A stretch of DNA of 10,435 nt from an uncultured Desulfovibrio sp. (GTDB lineage Bacteria > Desulfobacterota > Desulfovibrionia > Desulfovibrionales > Desulfovibrionaceae), in assembly GCA_945871415.1 (NCBI GenBank), contig CAMBWG010000048.1:1-10435 (forward strand). Direction: 5' to 3'. Position 1 is the first letter of the stretch; every line of letters begins with the position of its first letter. A program made the position numbers and the translations under genes. The notes beneath the pieces are model-generated. The model saw only the letters and a list, made by a program, of their open reading frames with translations, ran no database searches and had not been told where the DNA came from. Shown one piece after another: positions 1 through 6,441 of the stretch.

Positions 1-414
1 ATCAAGGAAAGCGATCTGCGTTTCGATACCTTCCGCTCCAGCGGCCCCGGCGGTCAGAGCGTCAATACGACCAGTTCCGCCGTGCGCGTCACCCATATTC
101 CCACGGGCATATCAGCCCAGTGCCAGAACGAGAAGTCACAGCACCACAACAAGGAATCGGCGCTGCGCATTCTCAGAGCCCGGCTTTACAATCTGGAGTT
201 GCAGAAACGCGAAGCCGAGCGTCAGGCCGAATATGCCGGCAAGGACGCCATCGCCTTCGGCAGCCAGATCCGGACCTACACGCTGCAACCCTACCGTCTG
301 GTCAAGGATCATCGTACCGGAACGGAAGTCGGCGATGTTGACGCCGTACTCAACGGACAAATCGACGTTTTTCAGCACGACTATCTGCTTTATCGCCACG
401 AACGGCAACGCTAG
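1..414 (+). CDS. prfB: Peptide chain release factor 2 (RF2), 3' part
   Basis: Codons run in frame from base 1, so the N-terminal part lies outside the window; 137 residues and a TAG stop are present. RF2 recognises UGA/UAA stop codons and triggers release of the finished protein in the ribosomal peptidyl-transferase centre. The catalytic GGQ is at residues 17-19, in the context [10 protein letters not shown]. The following [18 protein letters not shown] and the [12 protein letters not shown] helix are typical of RF2 rather than RF1, and the [15 protein letters not shown] tail closes domain 3. RF1 would normally read ECQDERSQ here. The codon-recognition loop and the usual programmed frameshift site lie upstream and cannot be judged. 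The TAG stop is also the first three bases of repeat copy A. Family is certain; RF2 over RF1 is highly likely. Confidence 0.95.
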   Translation: MKESDLRFDTFRSSGPGGQSVNTTSSAVRVTHIPTGISAQCQNEKSQHHNKESALRILRARLYNLELQKREAERQAEYAGKDAIAFGSQIRTYTLQPYRLVKDHRTGTEVGDVDAVLNGQIDVFQHDYLLYRHERQR

Positions 415-520
415 ACGGCGGCACAGCGCCGCCCGGCCAAAAGCAAGCGGAAAAACCATGCTTTTTCCGCGACCAGGCCGTATGGTTTGAAACGCACAGC
501 GCTTCAAGCTGAAAAGTTCT
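412..520 (-). repeat. Intergenic repeat, copy A
   Basis: On the - strand this matches copies B-F: a TTTTCAG start, then GTTTCAAACCATACGGCC, a hairpin, and a GC-rich end GGCCGGGCGGCGCTGTGCCGCCG. The inner hairpin is GCGGAAAAA (447-455) pairing with TTTTTCCGC (462-470). The terminal arm seen in copies D-F between GCCGCCG and GCTCTA is missing, so GCCGCCG joins TCTAG directly. The outermost TAG is the prfB stop codon. Confidence 0.85.
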
Positions 521-522
521 GA

Positions 523-560
523 TGCACGACCGCGGGACACGGTCGTTCCGCGGTCGTGCA
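523..560. other. 13-bp perfect inverted repeat after prfB
   Basis: TGCACGACCGCGG (523-535) pairs perfectly with CCGCGGTCGTGCA (548-560) across a 12-base loop. It follows repeat copy A, where a terminator for prfB would be expected, but neither strand has a T-run after the stem. It may be an RNA 3'-end stem, an atypical terminator, or a protein-binding palindrome. Confidence 0.6.
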
Positions 561-674
561 GGACGGTTTACAGGAGAGGTTCACGACGCCCCTGCCGCCC
601 CAAGGTGGATGTATGCATACTCAGATTGACGGAGCGACACGGTATCGCCGCGTCCACCTCCGCCCGGAAAAGCC
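561..674. other. Leader region of the GGDEF-like/MinD-like unit
   Basis: This 114-base gap holds no convincing reading frame. It contains a 10-bp palindrome GTATGCATAC (611-620) and a TTGACG (625-630) that resembles a -35 box, but no good -10 box follows at normal spacing. The promoter of the downstream pair should lie here, but I cannot place it with confidence. Confidence 0.3.
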
Positions 675-1589
675 ATGTCATCACGAAACGCCGACTTTGA
701 ACTGCTGACGCGCGAACTGCGTGCGCTGCGTCTGCTCATGGAGCAGGATGAGCCCCCTGCGACACCGCAGGACATTCTCGTCATGCGGCGCGTCAGCGGT
801 CTGCCGCTCAAACGCTGGGACGAATTTTGCCGACGTTGTCCCCTCCGCCGCTGGTGCGCCCTCCCGCTGCCCGAGGAAATGGGGAAAAATCTGGATATCG
901 CTCTGGCGGATGTCTGTCCGGACATGCGGCGCGACGGTCAGCCCACCCCGGCGAGTCCGCCGGATTTTATGAACGTTCTTGCCTCCATGCTCTCGCGGGA
1001 GATGCTGCACCAGCAGCTGGAACGAGAATTGCAGAGACTGGAGCGCAATGGCGGACAATTGACGCTGGTCTGCGGAACGCTTCAGCCATCCCATCTGGAT
1101 GCGGCTCCGGGCATCTGCCCGGAGCGTCCTGCTGTCGCTTCCTCCGCAACCGAAGACTCCCCCGCGCAGCTTCTCGGGGAGCGTCTGCTTTACGAAACGC
1201 TGCGGCAGCGCCTGGACGCCTGCGACAGCATCGGCAATCTGGAAAAAGGAGCCCTTCTGGCCATTCTTCCCGGATACGGTCTGTTGCGCGGTCGTCTGCT
1301 GGCCGAACGGACGCGCACAGCCTTTCGCCTGCGCTGCAAGGGACTTGTGCTCGGCAAACCCGGCGTCATTGCCCCTTTTACACAGGCCGGCTGCGCCTTT
1401 GGCATCGTTACCGTCACGCAAAGCGAGCATCCCAAGGCCAATGCTCTGCTTCAACGGGCCCGGCAGGCGCTTGCCAGGGCGCGGGAAAGCAAGGAGCATC
1501 TTTACGAAGACACCGGCGCCCCCCTGGCTGAACGAGCCACACTGGTTCATTCCCAGGAAAAACGCTTTCTTTTTTTTGGCGGAGAATAA
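675..1589 (+). CDS. Degenerate GGDEF-domain protein with N-terminal Cys motif
   Basis: A 304-residue soluble protein with no signal peptide or membrane segment. The C-terminal part (about 120-282) follows the GGDEF diguanylate-cyclase fold: RNGGQLTLV for the first strand, LLGERLLYETLRQRLDACDSIG for the helix and turn, AILPG after the signature, AGCAFGIVTV matching the TVSIG strand, and a final ALLQRARQALARARE helix. The GGDEF signature itself is replaced by NLEKGAL (188-194) and the metal-binding aspartate of strand 1 is absent, so cyclase activity is unlikely; binding or signalling is more plausible. The N-terminal part has Cys52, Cys55, Cys61 (CX2CX5C) plus Cys81, a possible metal site. The start ATG has only a weak GGAAAAG upstream. 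The stop lies 3 bases before the MinD-like gene, so the two are probably translationally coupled. Fold assignment is from pattern only. Confidence 0.75.
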   Translation: MSSRNADFELLTRELRALRLLMEQDEPPATPQDILVMRRVSGLPLKRWDEFCRRCPLRRWCALPLPEEMGKNLDIALADVCPDMRRDGQPTPASPPDFMNVLASMLSREMLHQQLERELQRLERNGGQLTLVCGTLQPSHLDAAPGICPERPAVASSATEDSPAQLLGERLLYETLRQRLDACDSIGNLEKGALLAILPGYGLLRGRLLAERTRTAFRLRCKGLVLGKPGVIAPFTQAGCAFGIVTVTQSEHPKANALLQRARQALARARESKEHLYEDTGAPLAERATLVHSQEKRFLFFGGE

Positions 1590-1592
1590 CCA

Positions 1593-2396
1593 ATGCCCAA
1601 TACCACGCTCAGCATCGCCATCATGAGCGGCAAAGGCGGTGTCGGCAAAACAAGTCTGGCCCTCAACCTTGCCTGCGCCCTGCACCAGAACAGCTTCAAG
1701 ACCCTGCTTATCGACTGCGATCTTGGCCTTGCCAATCTTGACGTCCTGCTCGGCATCACGCCGGAAGGCAATCTGCAGAATGTCCTTCTGGGCGACAAAC
1801 CTCTGGAAGAAGTCCTGTATCCTGTTGAAAAACAGGGCTTTGACGTTCTCCCCGCCGCCTCGGGCGTTCCCGAACTGGTGGACATGAACGCCGATACCCG
1901 GGATCTGCTGCTGCGGCGGCTGGAGCCCTCGCTGGGACGCTATGATTTTGTCTTCATGGATCTTGGCGCCGGTATTTCCGACACAGTCCAGAGTTTCGCC
2001 GCTATGGCCGCTCTGCGTATCGTGGTCGTCACCCCCGAGCCGACGTCGCTCACGGACAGCTACGCCATGATCAAGGTACTCAACAACCGCTACGGCCTGC
2101 GTAACTTCATGGTCGTCGTCAACGAAGCCGCCTCGATCAAGGAAGCGCAGGATACCTTTGAGAAACTGGCGGGAGCCTGTCGTCACTTCGTCCACTTTGA
2201 ACCCGTCATGCTCGGCCCGGTTCGGTTCGACGAAAACGTTTCTGAAGCCGTCTGCCTCCAGAAGCCGCTCATGCGCTGCTATCCCGGCTCGCCGGCCGCA
2301 CAGGATATCCAGAGCATCGCCCAGCGCCTGCAAAAAGCCCGTCTCAACATGCTGGACTGGCTCGGACAGCGCGGCATCCTGCATCTGGATGTCTAG
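1593..2396 (+). CDS. MinD/FlhG-like ParA-family ATPase
   Basis: 267 residues with the full MinD/ParA signature: deviant Walker A SGKGGVGKTS (12-21), LIDCDLGLANLDVLLGI around switch I (39-55), FMDLGAGISD at switch II (121-130, Leu124 where MinD usually has Thr), and TPEPTSLTDSYAMIK (147-161). These proteins dimerise on ATP and act at membranes or poles to place division, flagellar or other complexes. The LGLANLDVLLG and PEPTSLTD wording is closest to the FlhG/FleN/YlxH branch, but the N-terminal DQAxxLR motif with which FlhG activates FlhF is missing and no flagellar gene is nearby. The C-terminal helix (about 241-260) could be amphipathic and membrane-binding. The ATG is 3 bases after the preceding stop and its GGCGGAG ribosome site lies inside that gene. 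The TAG stop is the first three bases of repeat copy B. Confidence 0.9.
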   Translation: MPNTTLSIAIMSGKGGVGKTSLALNLACALHQNSFKTLLIDCDLGLANLDVLLGITPEGNLQNVLLGDKPLEEVLYPVEKQGFDVLPAASGVPELVDMNADTRDLLLRRLEPSLGRYDFVFMDLGAGISDTVQSFAAMAALRIVVVTPEPTSLTDSYAMIKVLNNRYGLRNFMVVVNEAASIKEAQDTFEKLAGACRHFVHFEPVMLGPVRFDENVSEAVCLQKPLMRCYPGSPAAQDIQSIAQRLQKARLNMLDWLGQRGILHLDV

Positions 2397-2501
2397 AGCA
2401 TTTTCAGGTTGAAACGCGTTGCGTTTCAAACCATACCGGCCTGTCGTCTCGCGGAAAAAACGCGGTTTTTCCGCTCAATTCAGGCCGGGCGGCGCAGCTC
2501 T
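2394..2501 (+). repeat. Intergenic repeat, copy B
   Basis: Starts TAGAGCATTTTCAGGTTGAAACG, with a short inverted repeat TTGAAACGCG/TGCGTTTCAA, then CCATACCGGCCTGTCG. The inner hairpin GCGGAAAAA (2451-2459) pairs with TTTTTCCGC (2466-2474). It ends GGCCGGGCGGCGCAGCTCT, apparently a short form lacking the last arm. Its initial TAG is the stop codon of the MinD-like gene. Confidence 0.85.
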
Positions 2502-2521
2502 TCATCGCATGCCGACCTTTC

Positions 2522-2553
2522 AGGCAATGTCTTTCGGAGGCATTGCCTTTTTT
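2522..2553 (+). terminator. Rho-independent terminator of the GGDEF-like/MinD-like unit
   Basis: AGGCAATG (2522-2529) pairs with CATTGCCT (2541-2548) and is followed by six T (2548-2553). It lies beyond repeat copy B, so the repeat is transcribed as part of the 3' untranslated region. Confidence 0.85.
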
Positions 2554-2644
2554 CATGCCTCTGCGCGTCCCCCGTTCCTCCGGTACGGGAGCCCCTGCCT
2601 GCCGCCCGACGCAAAAATTTTTTCCTGCCCCTTTTGCCTCCCGC

Positions 2645-2673
2645 TTTACCTCTCTGCATAAAAACAGTATTGT
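2645..2673 (+). promoter_or_regulatory. Candidate promoter for the HU-dapA unit
   Basis: TTTACC (2645-2650) and TATTGT (2668-2673) are 17 bases apart, each matching sigma-70 consensus at 4 of 6 positions. If used, the leader before the HU-type gene is about 200 bases. A perfect TTGACA also occurs at 2776-2781 but has no good -10 box. The rest of 2554-2880 holds no convincing gene; a small hairpin (CCATC/GATGG, about 2853-2866) sits shortly before the HU ribosome site. Confidence 0.35.
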
Positions 2674-2880
2674 AGAACCCCACAACGTCTGTGCCGGCTT
2701 CGATCAGGATGAAAAAGCCCGCTGCAAGGGAACTTCCGGGAGCAGAAAGCGTCTCTGCTGCCGCCAAAATGGACATTGACAATCACTTTTCCCGTCAGCG
2801 ACGCAGGGCATCCGCCCCAATCTTCCGGTGCCGCGTTACTCCGAAAAGAACCCATCCGAGGATGGTGGGCTGGAGGATAT

Positions 2881-3156
2881 ATGAACAAAAGTGAACTCAT
2901 CAGGACTCTGGCGGAAGAAACGGATCTCCCGTTTGAAGACGCCTCGCTGGTCGTCAACACCTTTTTCGATGCCATGAAGGAATCGCTCATTGCCGGGGAA
3001 CGTATCGAAATCCGCGGCTTTGGCAGCTTCAAGATCAAGGAGTATGAAGGCTACGCCGGGCGCAATCCCAAGACCGGCGAAAGTGTGGACGTGGTGCCCA
3101 AGCGCCTGCCCTTCTTCCGGGCAGGCAAGGAACTGAAGGAATTCATCAACCAGTAA
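2881..3156 (+). CDS. HU/IHF-family DNA-binding protein
   Basis: 91 residues, the usual length for this family of small basic dimers that bend DNA and organise the nucleoid. Visible marks are the N-terminal MNKSELIRTLAEET helix, the central IEIRGFGSFKI strand (42-52), the arm GRNPKTGE (60-67) with the DNA-intercalating proline at 63, and the closing PFFRAGKELKEFIN helix. The start at 2881 is preferred over an upstream in-frame start at 2776 because a strong GGAGG lies just before it (GGAGGATAT then ATG) and because the family begins here. IHF-like features (RGFGSF, PFFRAGKEL) are present, but I cannot separate HU from IHF subunits by eye. dapA follows after 36 bases, probably in one transcript. 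Confidence 0.93.
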   Translation: MNKSELIRTLAEETDLPFEDASLVVNTFFDAMKESLIAGERIEIRGFGSFKIKEYEGYAGRNPKTGESVDVVPKRLPFFRAGKELKEFINQ

Positions 3157-3192
3157 CCGTCTCTCGTTCACCCGTAGTTCCAAGGAGTCACT

Positions 3193-4071
3193 ATGCTGTT
3201 TCACGGTGCAATGACCGCACTGGTCACCCCTTTCAAAAACGGCGTCATTGATGAAGAAGCCTACCGCAAACTCATCGACTGGCAGATTGAGCAGGGCATT
3301 CAGGGGCTGGTGCCGTGCGGCACCACCGGCGAATCGGCAACCCTGACCCATGAGGAACACGAACGGGTCATCGAAATCTGCATCGAGCAGGCCGCCGGAC
3401 GCGTTCCCGTTCTGGCAGGGGCCGGCTCCAACAATACCGCCGAAGCTATCCGGCTGGTGCGTTTTGCCAAAAACGCCGGCGCGGACGGCGCGCTGCTCAT
3501 CACCCCTTATTACAACAAACCCACGCAGGAAGGTCTGTATCAGCATTACGGCGCCATTGCCCGGGCCGTGGATCTGCCTCTTGTGCCCTACAATGTGCCC
3601 GGCCGCACGGGCTGCAATCTTCTGCCTGCCACACTGGCGCGACTGGCGAAGGATTTTCCCACCATCGTGGGCGTCAAGGAAGCCACGGGCGACATGGCGC
3701 AGGCAAGTCTGACCATTGAGAGCTGTCCCAAAGATTTCAGCCTGTTGTCCGGCGATGACTTTACCGCCCTGCCCCTCATGAGCATCGGCGGAACCGGCCT
3801 CATCTCCGTGACATCCAACATCGTGCCCGACAAGGTGTCCCAGATGTGCAAGGCAGCGGCAAAAGGCGACTTTACCGCCGCCCGCAAGATTCACCACGAG
3901 ATCTTCGACCTGCATCATGCCATGTTCATGGTGACAAATCCCATTCCTGTTAAAACGGCCCTGGCGCTCATGGGCCGCATGGATATGGAAATGCGCCTGC
4001 CGCTCTGGCCCATGCAGGATGCCGACAGAGAAAAGTTGCGCGGCATACTTCAGGCGCACGGCCTTGTCTAG
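3193..4071 (+). CDS. dapA: 4-hydroxy-tetrahydrodipicolinate synthase
   Basis: 292 residues, full length for DapA, which condenses pyruvate with L-aspartate semialdehyde in the cytoplasm at the first committed step towards diaminopimelate and lysine. The (beta/alpha)8-barrel landmarks are all visible: GTTGES with the Thr44-Thr45 proton-relay pair, Tyr107 in ITPYYNKP, Tyr133 in PYNVPGRTG with substrate-binding Arg138, the Schiff-base Lys162 in VGVKEATGD, LLSGDD (185-189) and the GGTGLISV loop (199-206). Related aldolases (NanA, KDG aldolase) share the lysine, but Thr44-Thr45, Tyr107 and Arg138 together favour DapA. A good AAGGAG (3182-3187) precedes the ATG. The gene closely follows the HU-type gene. 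No lysine riboswitch was recognised upstream. The TAG stop opens repeat copy C. Confidence 0.96.
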   Translation: MLFHGAMTALVTPFKNGVIDEEAYRKLIDWQIEQGIQGLVPCGTTGESATLTHEEHERVIEICIEQAAGRVPVLAGAGSNNTAEAIRLVRFAKNAGADGALLITPYYNKPTQEGLYQHYGAIARAVDLPLVPYNVPGRTGCNLLPATLARLAKDFPTIVGVKEATGDMAQASLTIESCPKDFSLLSGDDFTALPLMSIGGTGLISVTSNIVPDKVSQMCKAAAKGDFTAARKIHHEIFDLHHAMFMVTNPIPVKTALALMGRMDMEMRLPLWPMQDADREKLRGILQAHGLV

Positions 4072-4205
4072 AGCGTTTCAACTTTGAGGCGTGACACAGC
4101 GCCGACCGGCCTGTCGCTTCGCGGGAAAACCACGTTCTTCCGCGAAACGACAGGCCGTATGTTTTGAAGCGCAGCACGTTTCAAATCAAACTGAAAATAT
4201 TCTGG
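4069..4205 (-). repeat. Intergenic repeat, copy C
   Basis: Inverted relative to copies B and D-F. It begins TAGAGCGTTTCAACTTTG on the + strand and ends with CAGTTTG-like sequence and TTCTGG, whose complement CCAGAATATTTTCAG matches copy D. It holds the longest stem of the family: GGCCTGTCG (4108-4116) with CGACAGGCC (4148-4156), then TTCGCGG (4118-4124) with CCGCGAA (4140-4146), separated by one mismatch. No other terminator for dapA is seen, so this stem may end or stabilise the dapA transcript. Its TAG is the dapA stop codon. Confidence 0.85.
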
Positions 4206-4207
4206 AT

Positions 4208-4246
4208 AAAAAAAGGCGGCCTGCGTCCCTCGGGACACAGGCCGCC
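4208..4246 (-). terminator. Rho-independent terminator of dnaA
   Basis: GGCGGCCTG (4215-4223) pairs with CAGGCCGCC (4238-4246), with an additional inner GTCCC/GGGAC stem. On the - strand the stem is followed by seven T (4208-4214 read as A on +). It lies about 110 bases past the dnaA stop. The sequence between (4247-4359) has two more small hairpins, CAAGACG/CGTCTTG and CCCCGC/GCGGGG, and no gene. Confidence 0.85.
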
Positions 4247-4359
4247 GTGGCTGGAAAGGACAGGCGAGGCTGCCGACCACCCCTGTTCCTGCAAGACGCT
4301 CTCTGGACGTCTTGAACATTCTTTCACCCCGCACCACGCCTTGCGGGGAATATTCTTCT

Positions 4360-5853
4360 TTACGCCGACGCGCAGACGCCCGCGTTACGCTCGATCAGGC
4401 TCACAGCCCGGGCAATCTGACGCCCGACGCGCGTTTCCTTGCACAATTCGCGTTCCACCGAGGAAATACCCTTGATAACGGTGGTATGACGCCGATTGAA
4501 GCGCGAACCGATTTCCGCCAGCGACATTTCCGTATGCTTGCGCGCCAGGTAATAGATGGTATTGCGGGCCAGTACCAGTTCCTGCCGCCGCGACGGCGAG
4601 GCCAGCTGTTTCTGAGTCAGCCCGAAGCTTTCGCAGACAAGACGGACTATGGCGTCAAAATCGGGGCCGCATTCCACATCGGCATATTGCGACAGAACCT
4701 CAAGCGCCAGTTCGGTATTCAGATTGCAATTGAGCAGACGCGCCTTGAAAACAAGGCTGTTCAGACAGGATTCCAGCTGCCGCACATCGCCCTGAAGGCG
4801 GTTGGCCAGCAGATCGCAGACCGTGCCGGGCAGCATGACCTGCCAGCTCCGGGCCTTGCGTTCCAGAATCTCGCGGCGCATATCCTCGTCAGGCCGGCTG
4901 ATGGCCGACACAATACCCGAGCAGAAATGCGATACCAGCTGCGAGTCCACCTGCTGCAATTCCCGCGGCGAAAAGGTGCTGGTGAAGACAACGCGTCCGC
5001 CGTATTCCTGCAGGTGCTTGACCACGCTCAGCACCATATCCTGAATTTTTTCCTTGCCGCGCAGAAAATGTACATCCTCAAGCAGCAGCACATCCAGCTG
5101 ACGCAGACGGGCCTTGAATTCATCCACTTCTCTGGTGCGCAGGGCCGACACAAAGCGGGCGGCGAAGTCTTCGGCAGTCAGATAGCCCACCTTGGAACCG
5201 AGCCCGGCCTTGTACATGGTCTGTCCCACGGCCTGGCTCACATGCGTTTTTCCCAGCCCGGGAGGCGCGCTGATGAACAGCGTGGAGACGCAGCCGGAGC
5301 TGCGGCAGACATCCTGAGCCGCTGCAACCGCAACATTGTTGCTGGGACCCACGACAAAATCGTCGAAGGAATGCCGCCACTCATTGCGGGGGCGGGAGAA
5401 GGACGCCACGCCAAGCGGCAGATACTGCTGTGTGGGCGCGGGAGACGCGGCAGACGGCGTGACAAGAATCGGAGCCGCAGACACGGAATCTGACGCGGCA
5501 GTCGTCAGCGTCCCGTGCGCATCGCCTGCGTCAGGCCCTTCGGCAGCGGGCATTGACGCGGCAAGCGCCTCGGCAGCATTCGTCATCGTCACAGCCGCCG
5601 CAGCTTCCTGCGATCCGGCCAGCACTTCCACAGACACTTTCTCGGGATTCAGCCGGAGCACGGCAGCGGCGGCCTCGCGTATCGAGGCCAGCAGACGCGT
5701 CCGCAGCCAGTTAGCCACGAAGGCATTGGGAGCACGCAGCGTCAGATGCTCGCCCCGCACCTCGCCATGCAGAGGAGCTATCCACACCTTGTAGACGCCC
5801 GAATCCAGAGATTCTTGAAGCTTTCTAGAGATTTCCAGCCATTGTTCTTGCAT
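4360..5853 (-). CDS. dnaA: Replication initiator DnaA, divergent form
   Basis: 497 residues from the ATG at 5853, which has AAGGGGG just upstream; a TTG start at 5889 would add 12 residues but has no ribosome site. Domain I (WLEISRKLQ...VWIAPLHGEV, 5-32) binds helicase and other partners. An Ala-rich, low-complexity domain II (about 80-150) follows. Domain III is the AAA+ motor with Walker A APPGLGKTH (196-204), Walker B LDVLLLEDVHF (253-263) and box VIII GDVRQLES (355-362). Domain IV (about 400-490) is the DNA-binding helix-turn-helix ending FNRRHTTVIKGI. Oddities against E. coli DnaA: Gln305 and His309 where Arg281 and the Arg285 finger are expected, Glu259 in Walker B, Phe294 in sensor 1 (TSTFSPREL), and RRHTTV in place of RDHTTV. 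There is no dnaN beside it. It may be a second dnaA paralogue or a lineage variant. Confidence 0.93.
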   Translation of the reverse strand: MQEQWLEISRKLQESLDSGVYKVWIAPLHGEVRGEHLTLRAPNAFVANWLRTRLLASIREAAAAVLRLNPEKVSVEVLAGSQEAAAAVTMTNAAEALAASMPAAEGPDAGDAHGTLTTAASDSVSAAPILVTPSAASPAPTQQYLPLGVASFSRPRNEWRHSFDDFVVGPSNNVAVAAAQDVCRSSGCVSTLFISAPPGLGKTHVSQAVGQTMYKAGLGSKVGYLTAEDFAARFVSALRTREVDEFKARLRQLDVLLLEDVHFLRGKEKIQDMVLSVVKHLQEYGGRVVFTSTFSPRELQQVDSQLVSHFCSGIVSAISRPDEDMRREILERKARSWQVMLPGTVCDLLANRLQGDVRQLESCLNSLVFKARLLNCNLNTELALEVLSQYADVECGPDFDAIVRLVCESFGLTQKQLASPSRRQELVLARNTIYYLARKHTEMSLAEIGSRFNRRHTTVIKGISSVERELCKETRVGRQIARAVSLIERNAGVCASA

Positions 5854-5929
5854 GGCCCCCTTGTAGCCCCAAAAGGGTACGGGCCGCAACAGGCGGAAAT
5901 TGAATAATATCAGGGAACAAGATTTTGTC

Positions 5930-6125
5930 GCCGCCTGATACTTAAGATTATAACTTATTGATTTTTATTGATTTTTTATATTCCAATCTAGACTTTTTCA
6001 AAGCTGATAATCAAAAAGTCCGCAGGGTTAAAAACACTCTAGACAATTATCAACAAATTCATCAACAATAAATCAACAGTATAAATTTATTTTTTCATCA
6101 TTTTTTGAAAGTTTTTGCTTTTTTT
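5930..6125. other. AT-rich origin-like region upstream of dnaA
   Basis: Strongly AT-rich in an otherwise GC-rich window, and without a gene. It holds a perfect tandem 10-mer TTATTGATTT (5955-5964, 5965-5974), three ATCAACA boxes on the + strand (6049-6055, 6061-6067, 6072-6078) spaced 12 and 11 bases apart, and T/A runs to 6125. The first box is in TTATCAACA (6047-6055), one base off the DnaA-box consensus TTATCCACA. An inverted repeat GACTTTTT (5991-5998)/AAAAAGTC (6013-6020) encloses TGATAATCA, and TCTAGAC occurs twice (5987, 6038). Together these suggest oriC or a dnaA control region. No exact DnaA box was seen. Confidence 0.5.
5947..5952 (-). promoter_or_regulatory. Candidate -10 box of dnaA
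   Basis: A perfect TATAAT on the - strand (ATTATA on +), about 95 bases before the dnaA ATG. No consensus -35 box sits 16-18 bases upstream, where there is AT-rich repeated sequence instead. Transcription could depend on DnaA or another factor binding that repeat. Confidence 0.45.
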
Positions 6126-6197
6126 ATTTTGTCACCAGCATGTGCATATCTTTGTGCGTAACACGCCTTATCCCCTCCCGGGACTTTTTTTCAGGCA

Positions 6198-6224
6198 CAA
6201 AAAAAGGCCGGCTTTCGCCGGCCC
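6198..6224 (-). terminator. Rho-independent terminator of the beta-barrel gene
   Basis: GGCCGGC (6206-6212) pairs with GCCGGCC (6217-6223) over a TTTC loop. On the - strand it is followed by seven T (6199-6205 as A on +). It lies downstream of repeat copy D in the direction of transcription, between the beta-barrel gene and the AT-rich region. Confidence 0.85.
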
Positions 6225-6254
6225 AGGGGCTCAATCTGTTTGTCAGACAGGCTG

Positions 6255-6277
6255 TTTCGGGCAAGAACTGCCCGAAA
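6255..6277. other. Perfect 9-bp hairpin between repeat D and terminator
   Basis: TTTCGGGCA (6255-6263) pairs with TGCCCGAAA (6269-6277) over a 5-base loop. It would be in the 3' untranslated RNA of the beta-barrel gene, before the terminator. It has no T-run after it in that direction. Confidence 0.6.
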
Positions 6278-6298
6278 AAAACGCTTTCTGACGCTGTT

Positions 6299-6441
6299 CC
6301 AGAACATTTTCAGTTTGAAACGCGTTACGTTTCAAACCATACGGCCTGTCGCTTCGCGCGAAAAACACATTCTTCCGCTCACTTCAAGCCGGGCGGCGCC
6401 GTGCGCGCCTCACGCTGCCTTTTCAAAGGCAGAATGCTCTA
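6299..6441 (+). repeat. Intergenic repeat, copy D
   Basis: Begins CCAGAACATTTTCAGTTTGAAACG and contains TTTCAAACCATACGGCCTGTCG, a stem region and GGGCGGCGC. It ends with a small hairpin CTGCCTTT/AAAGGCAG (6415-6432) and GCTCTA. The final CTA (6439-6441), read on the - strand, is the TAG stop of the beta-barrel gene. Confidence 0.85.

Noticed and set aside
681..2429. Long open frame of 582 codons on the - strand
   Set aside because: It is antisense to the GGDEF-like and MinD-like genes, which have clear family motifs and ribosome sites. High GC content produces such open shadows.
2776..2880. Upstream extension of the HU-type gene to an in-frame start at 2776
   Set aside because: The added residues match no HU family member and a strong GGAGG site precedes the ATG at 2881.
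2836..4059. 407-codon open frame on the - strand
   Set aside because: Antisense to the HU-type gene and dapA; no family motif recognised and no ribosome site.
4312..5493. 393-codon open frame on the + strand
   Set aside because: Antisense to dnaA, whose domains are all recognisable.
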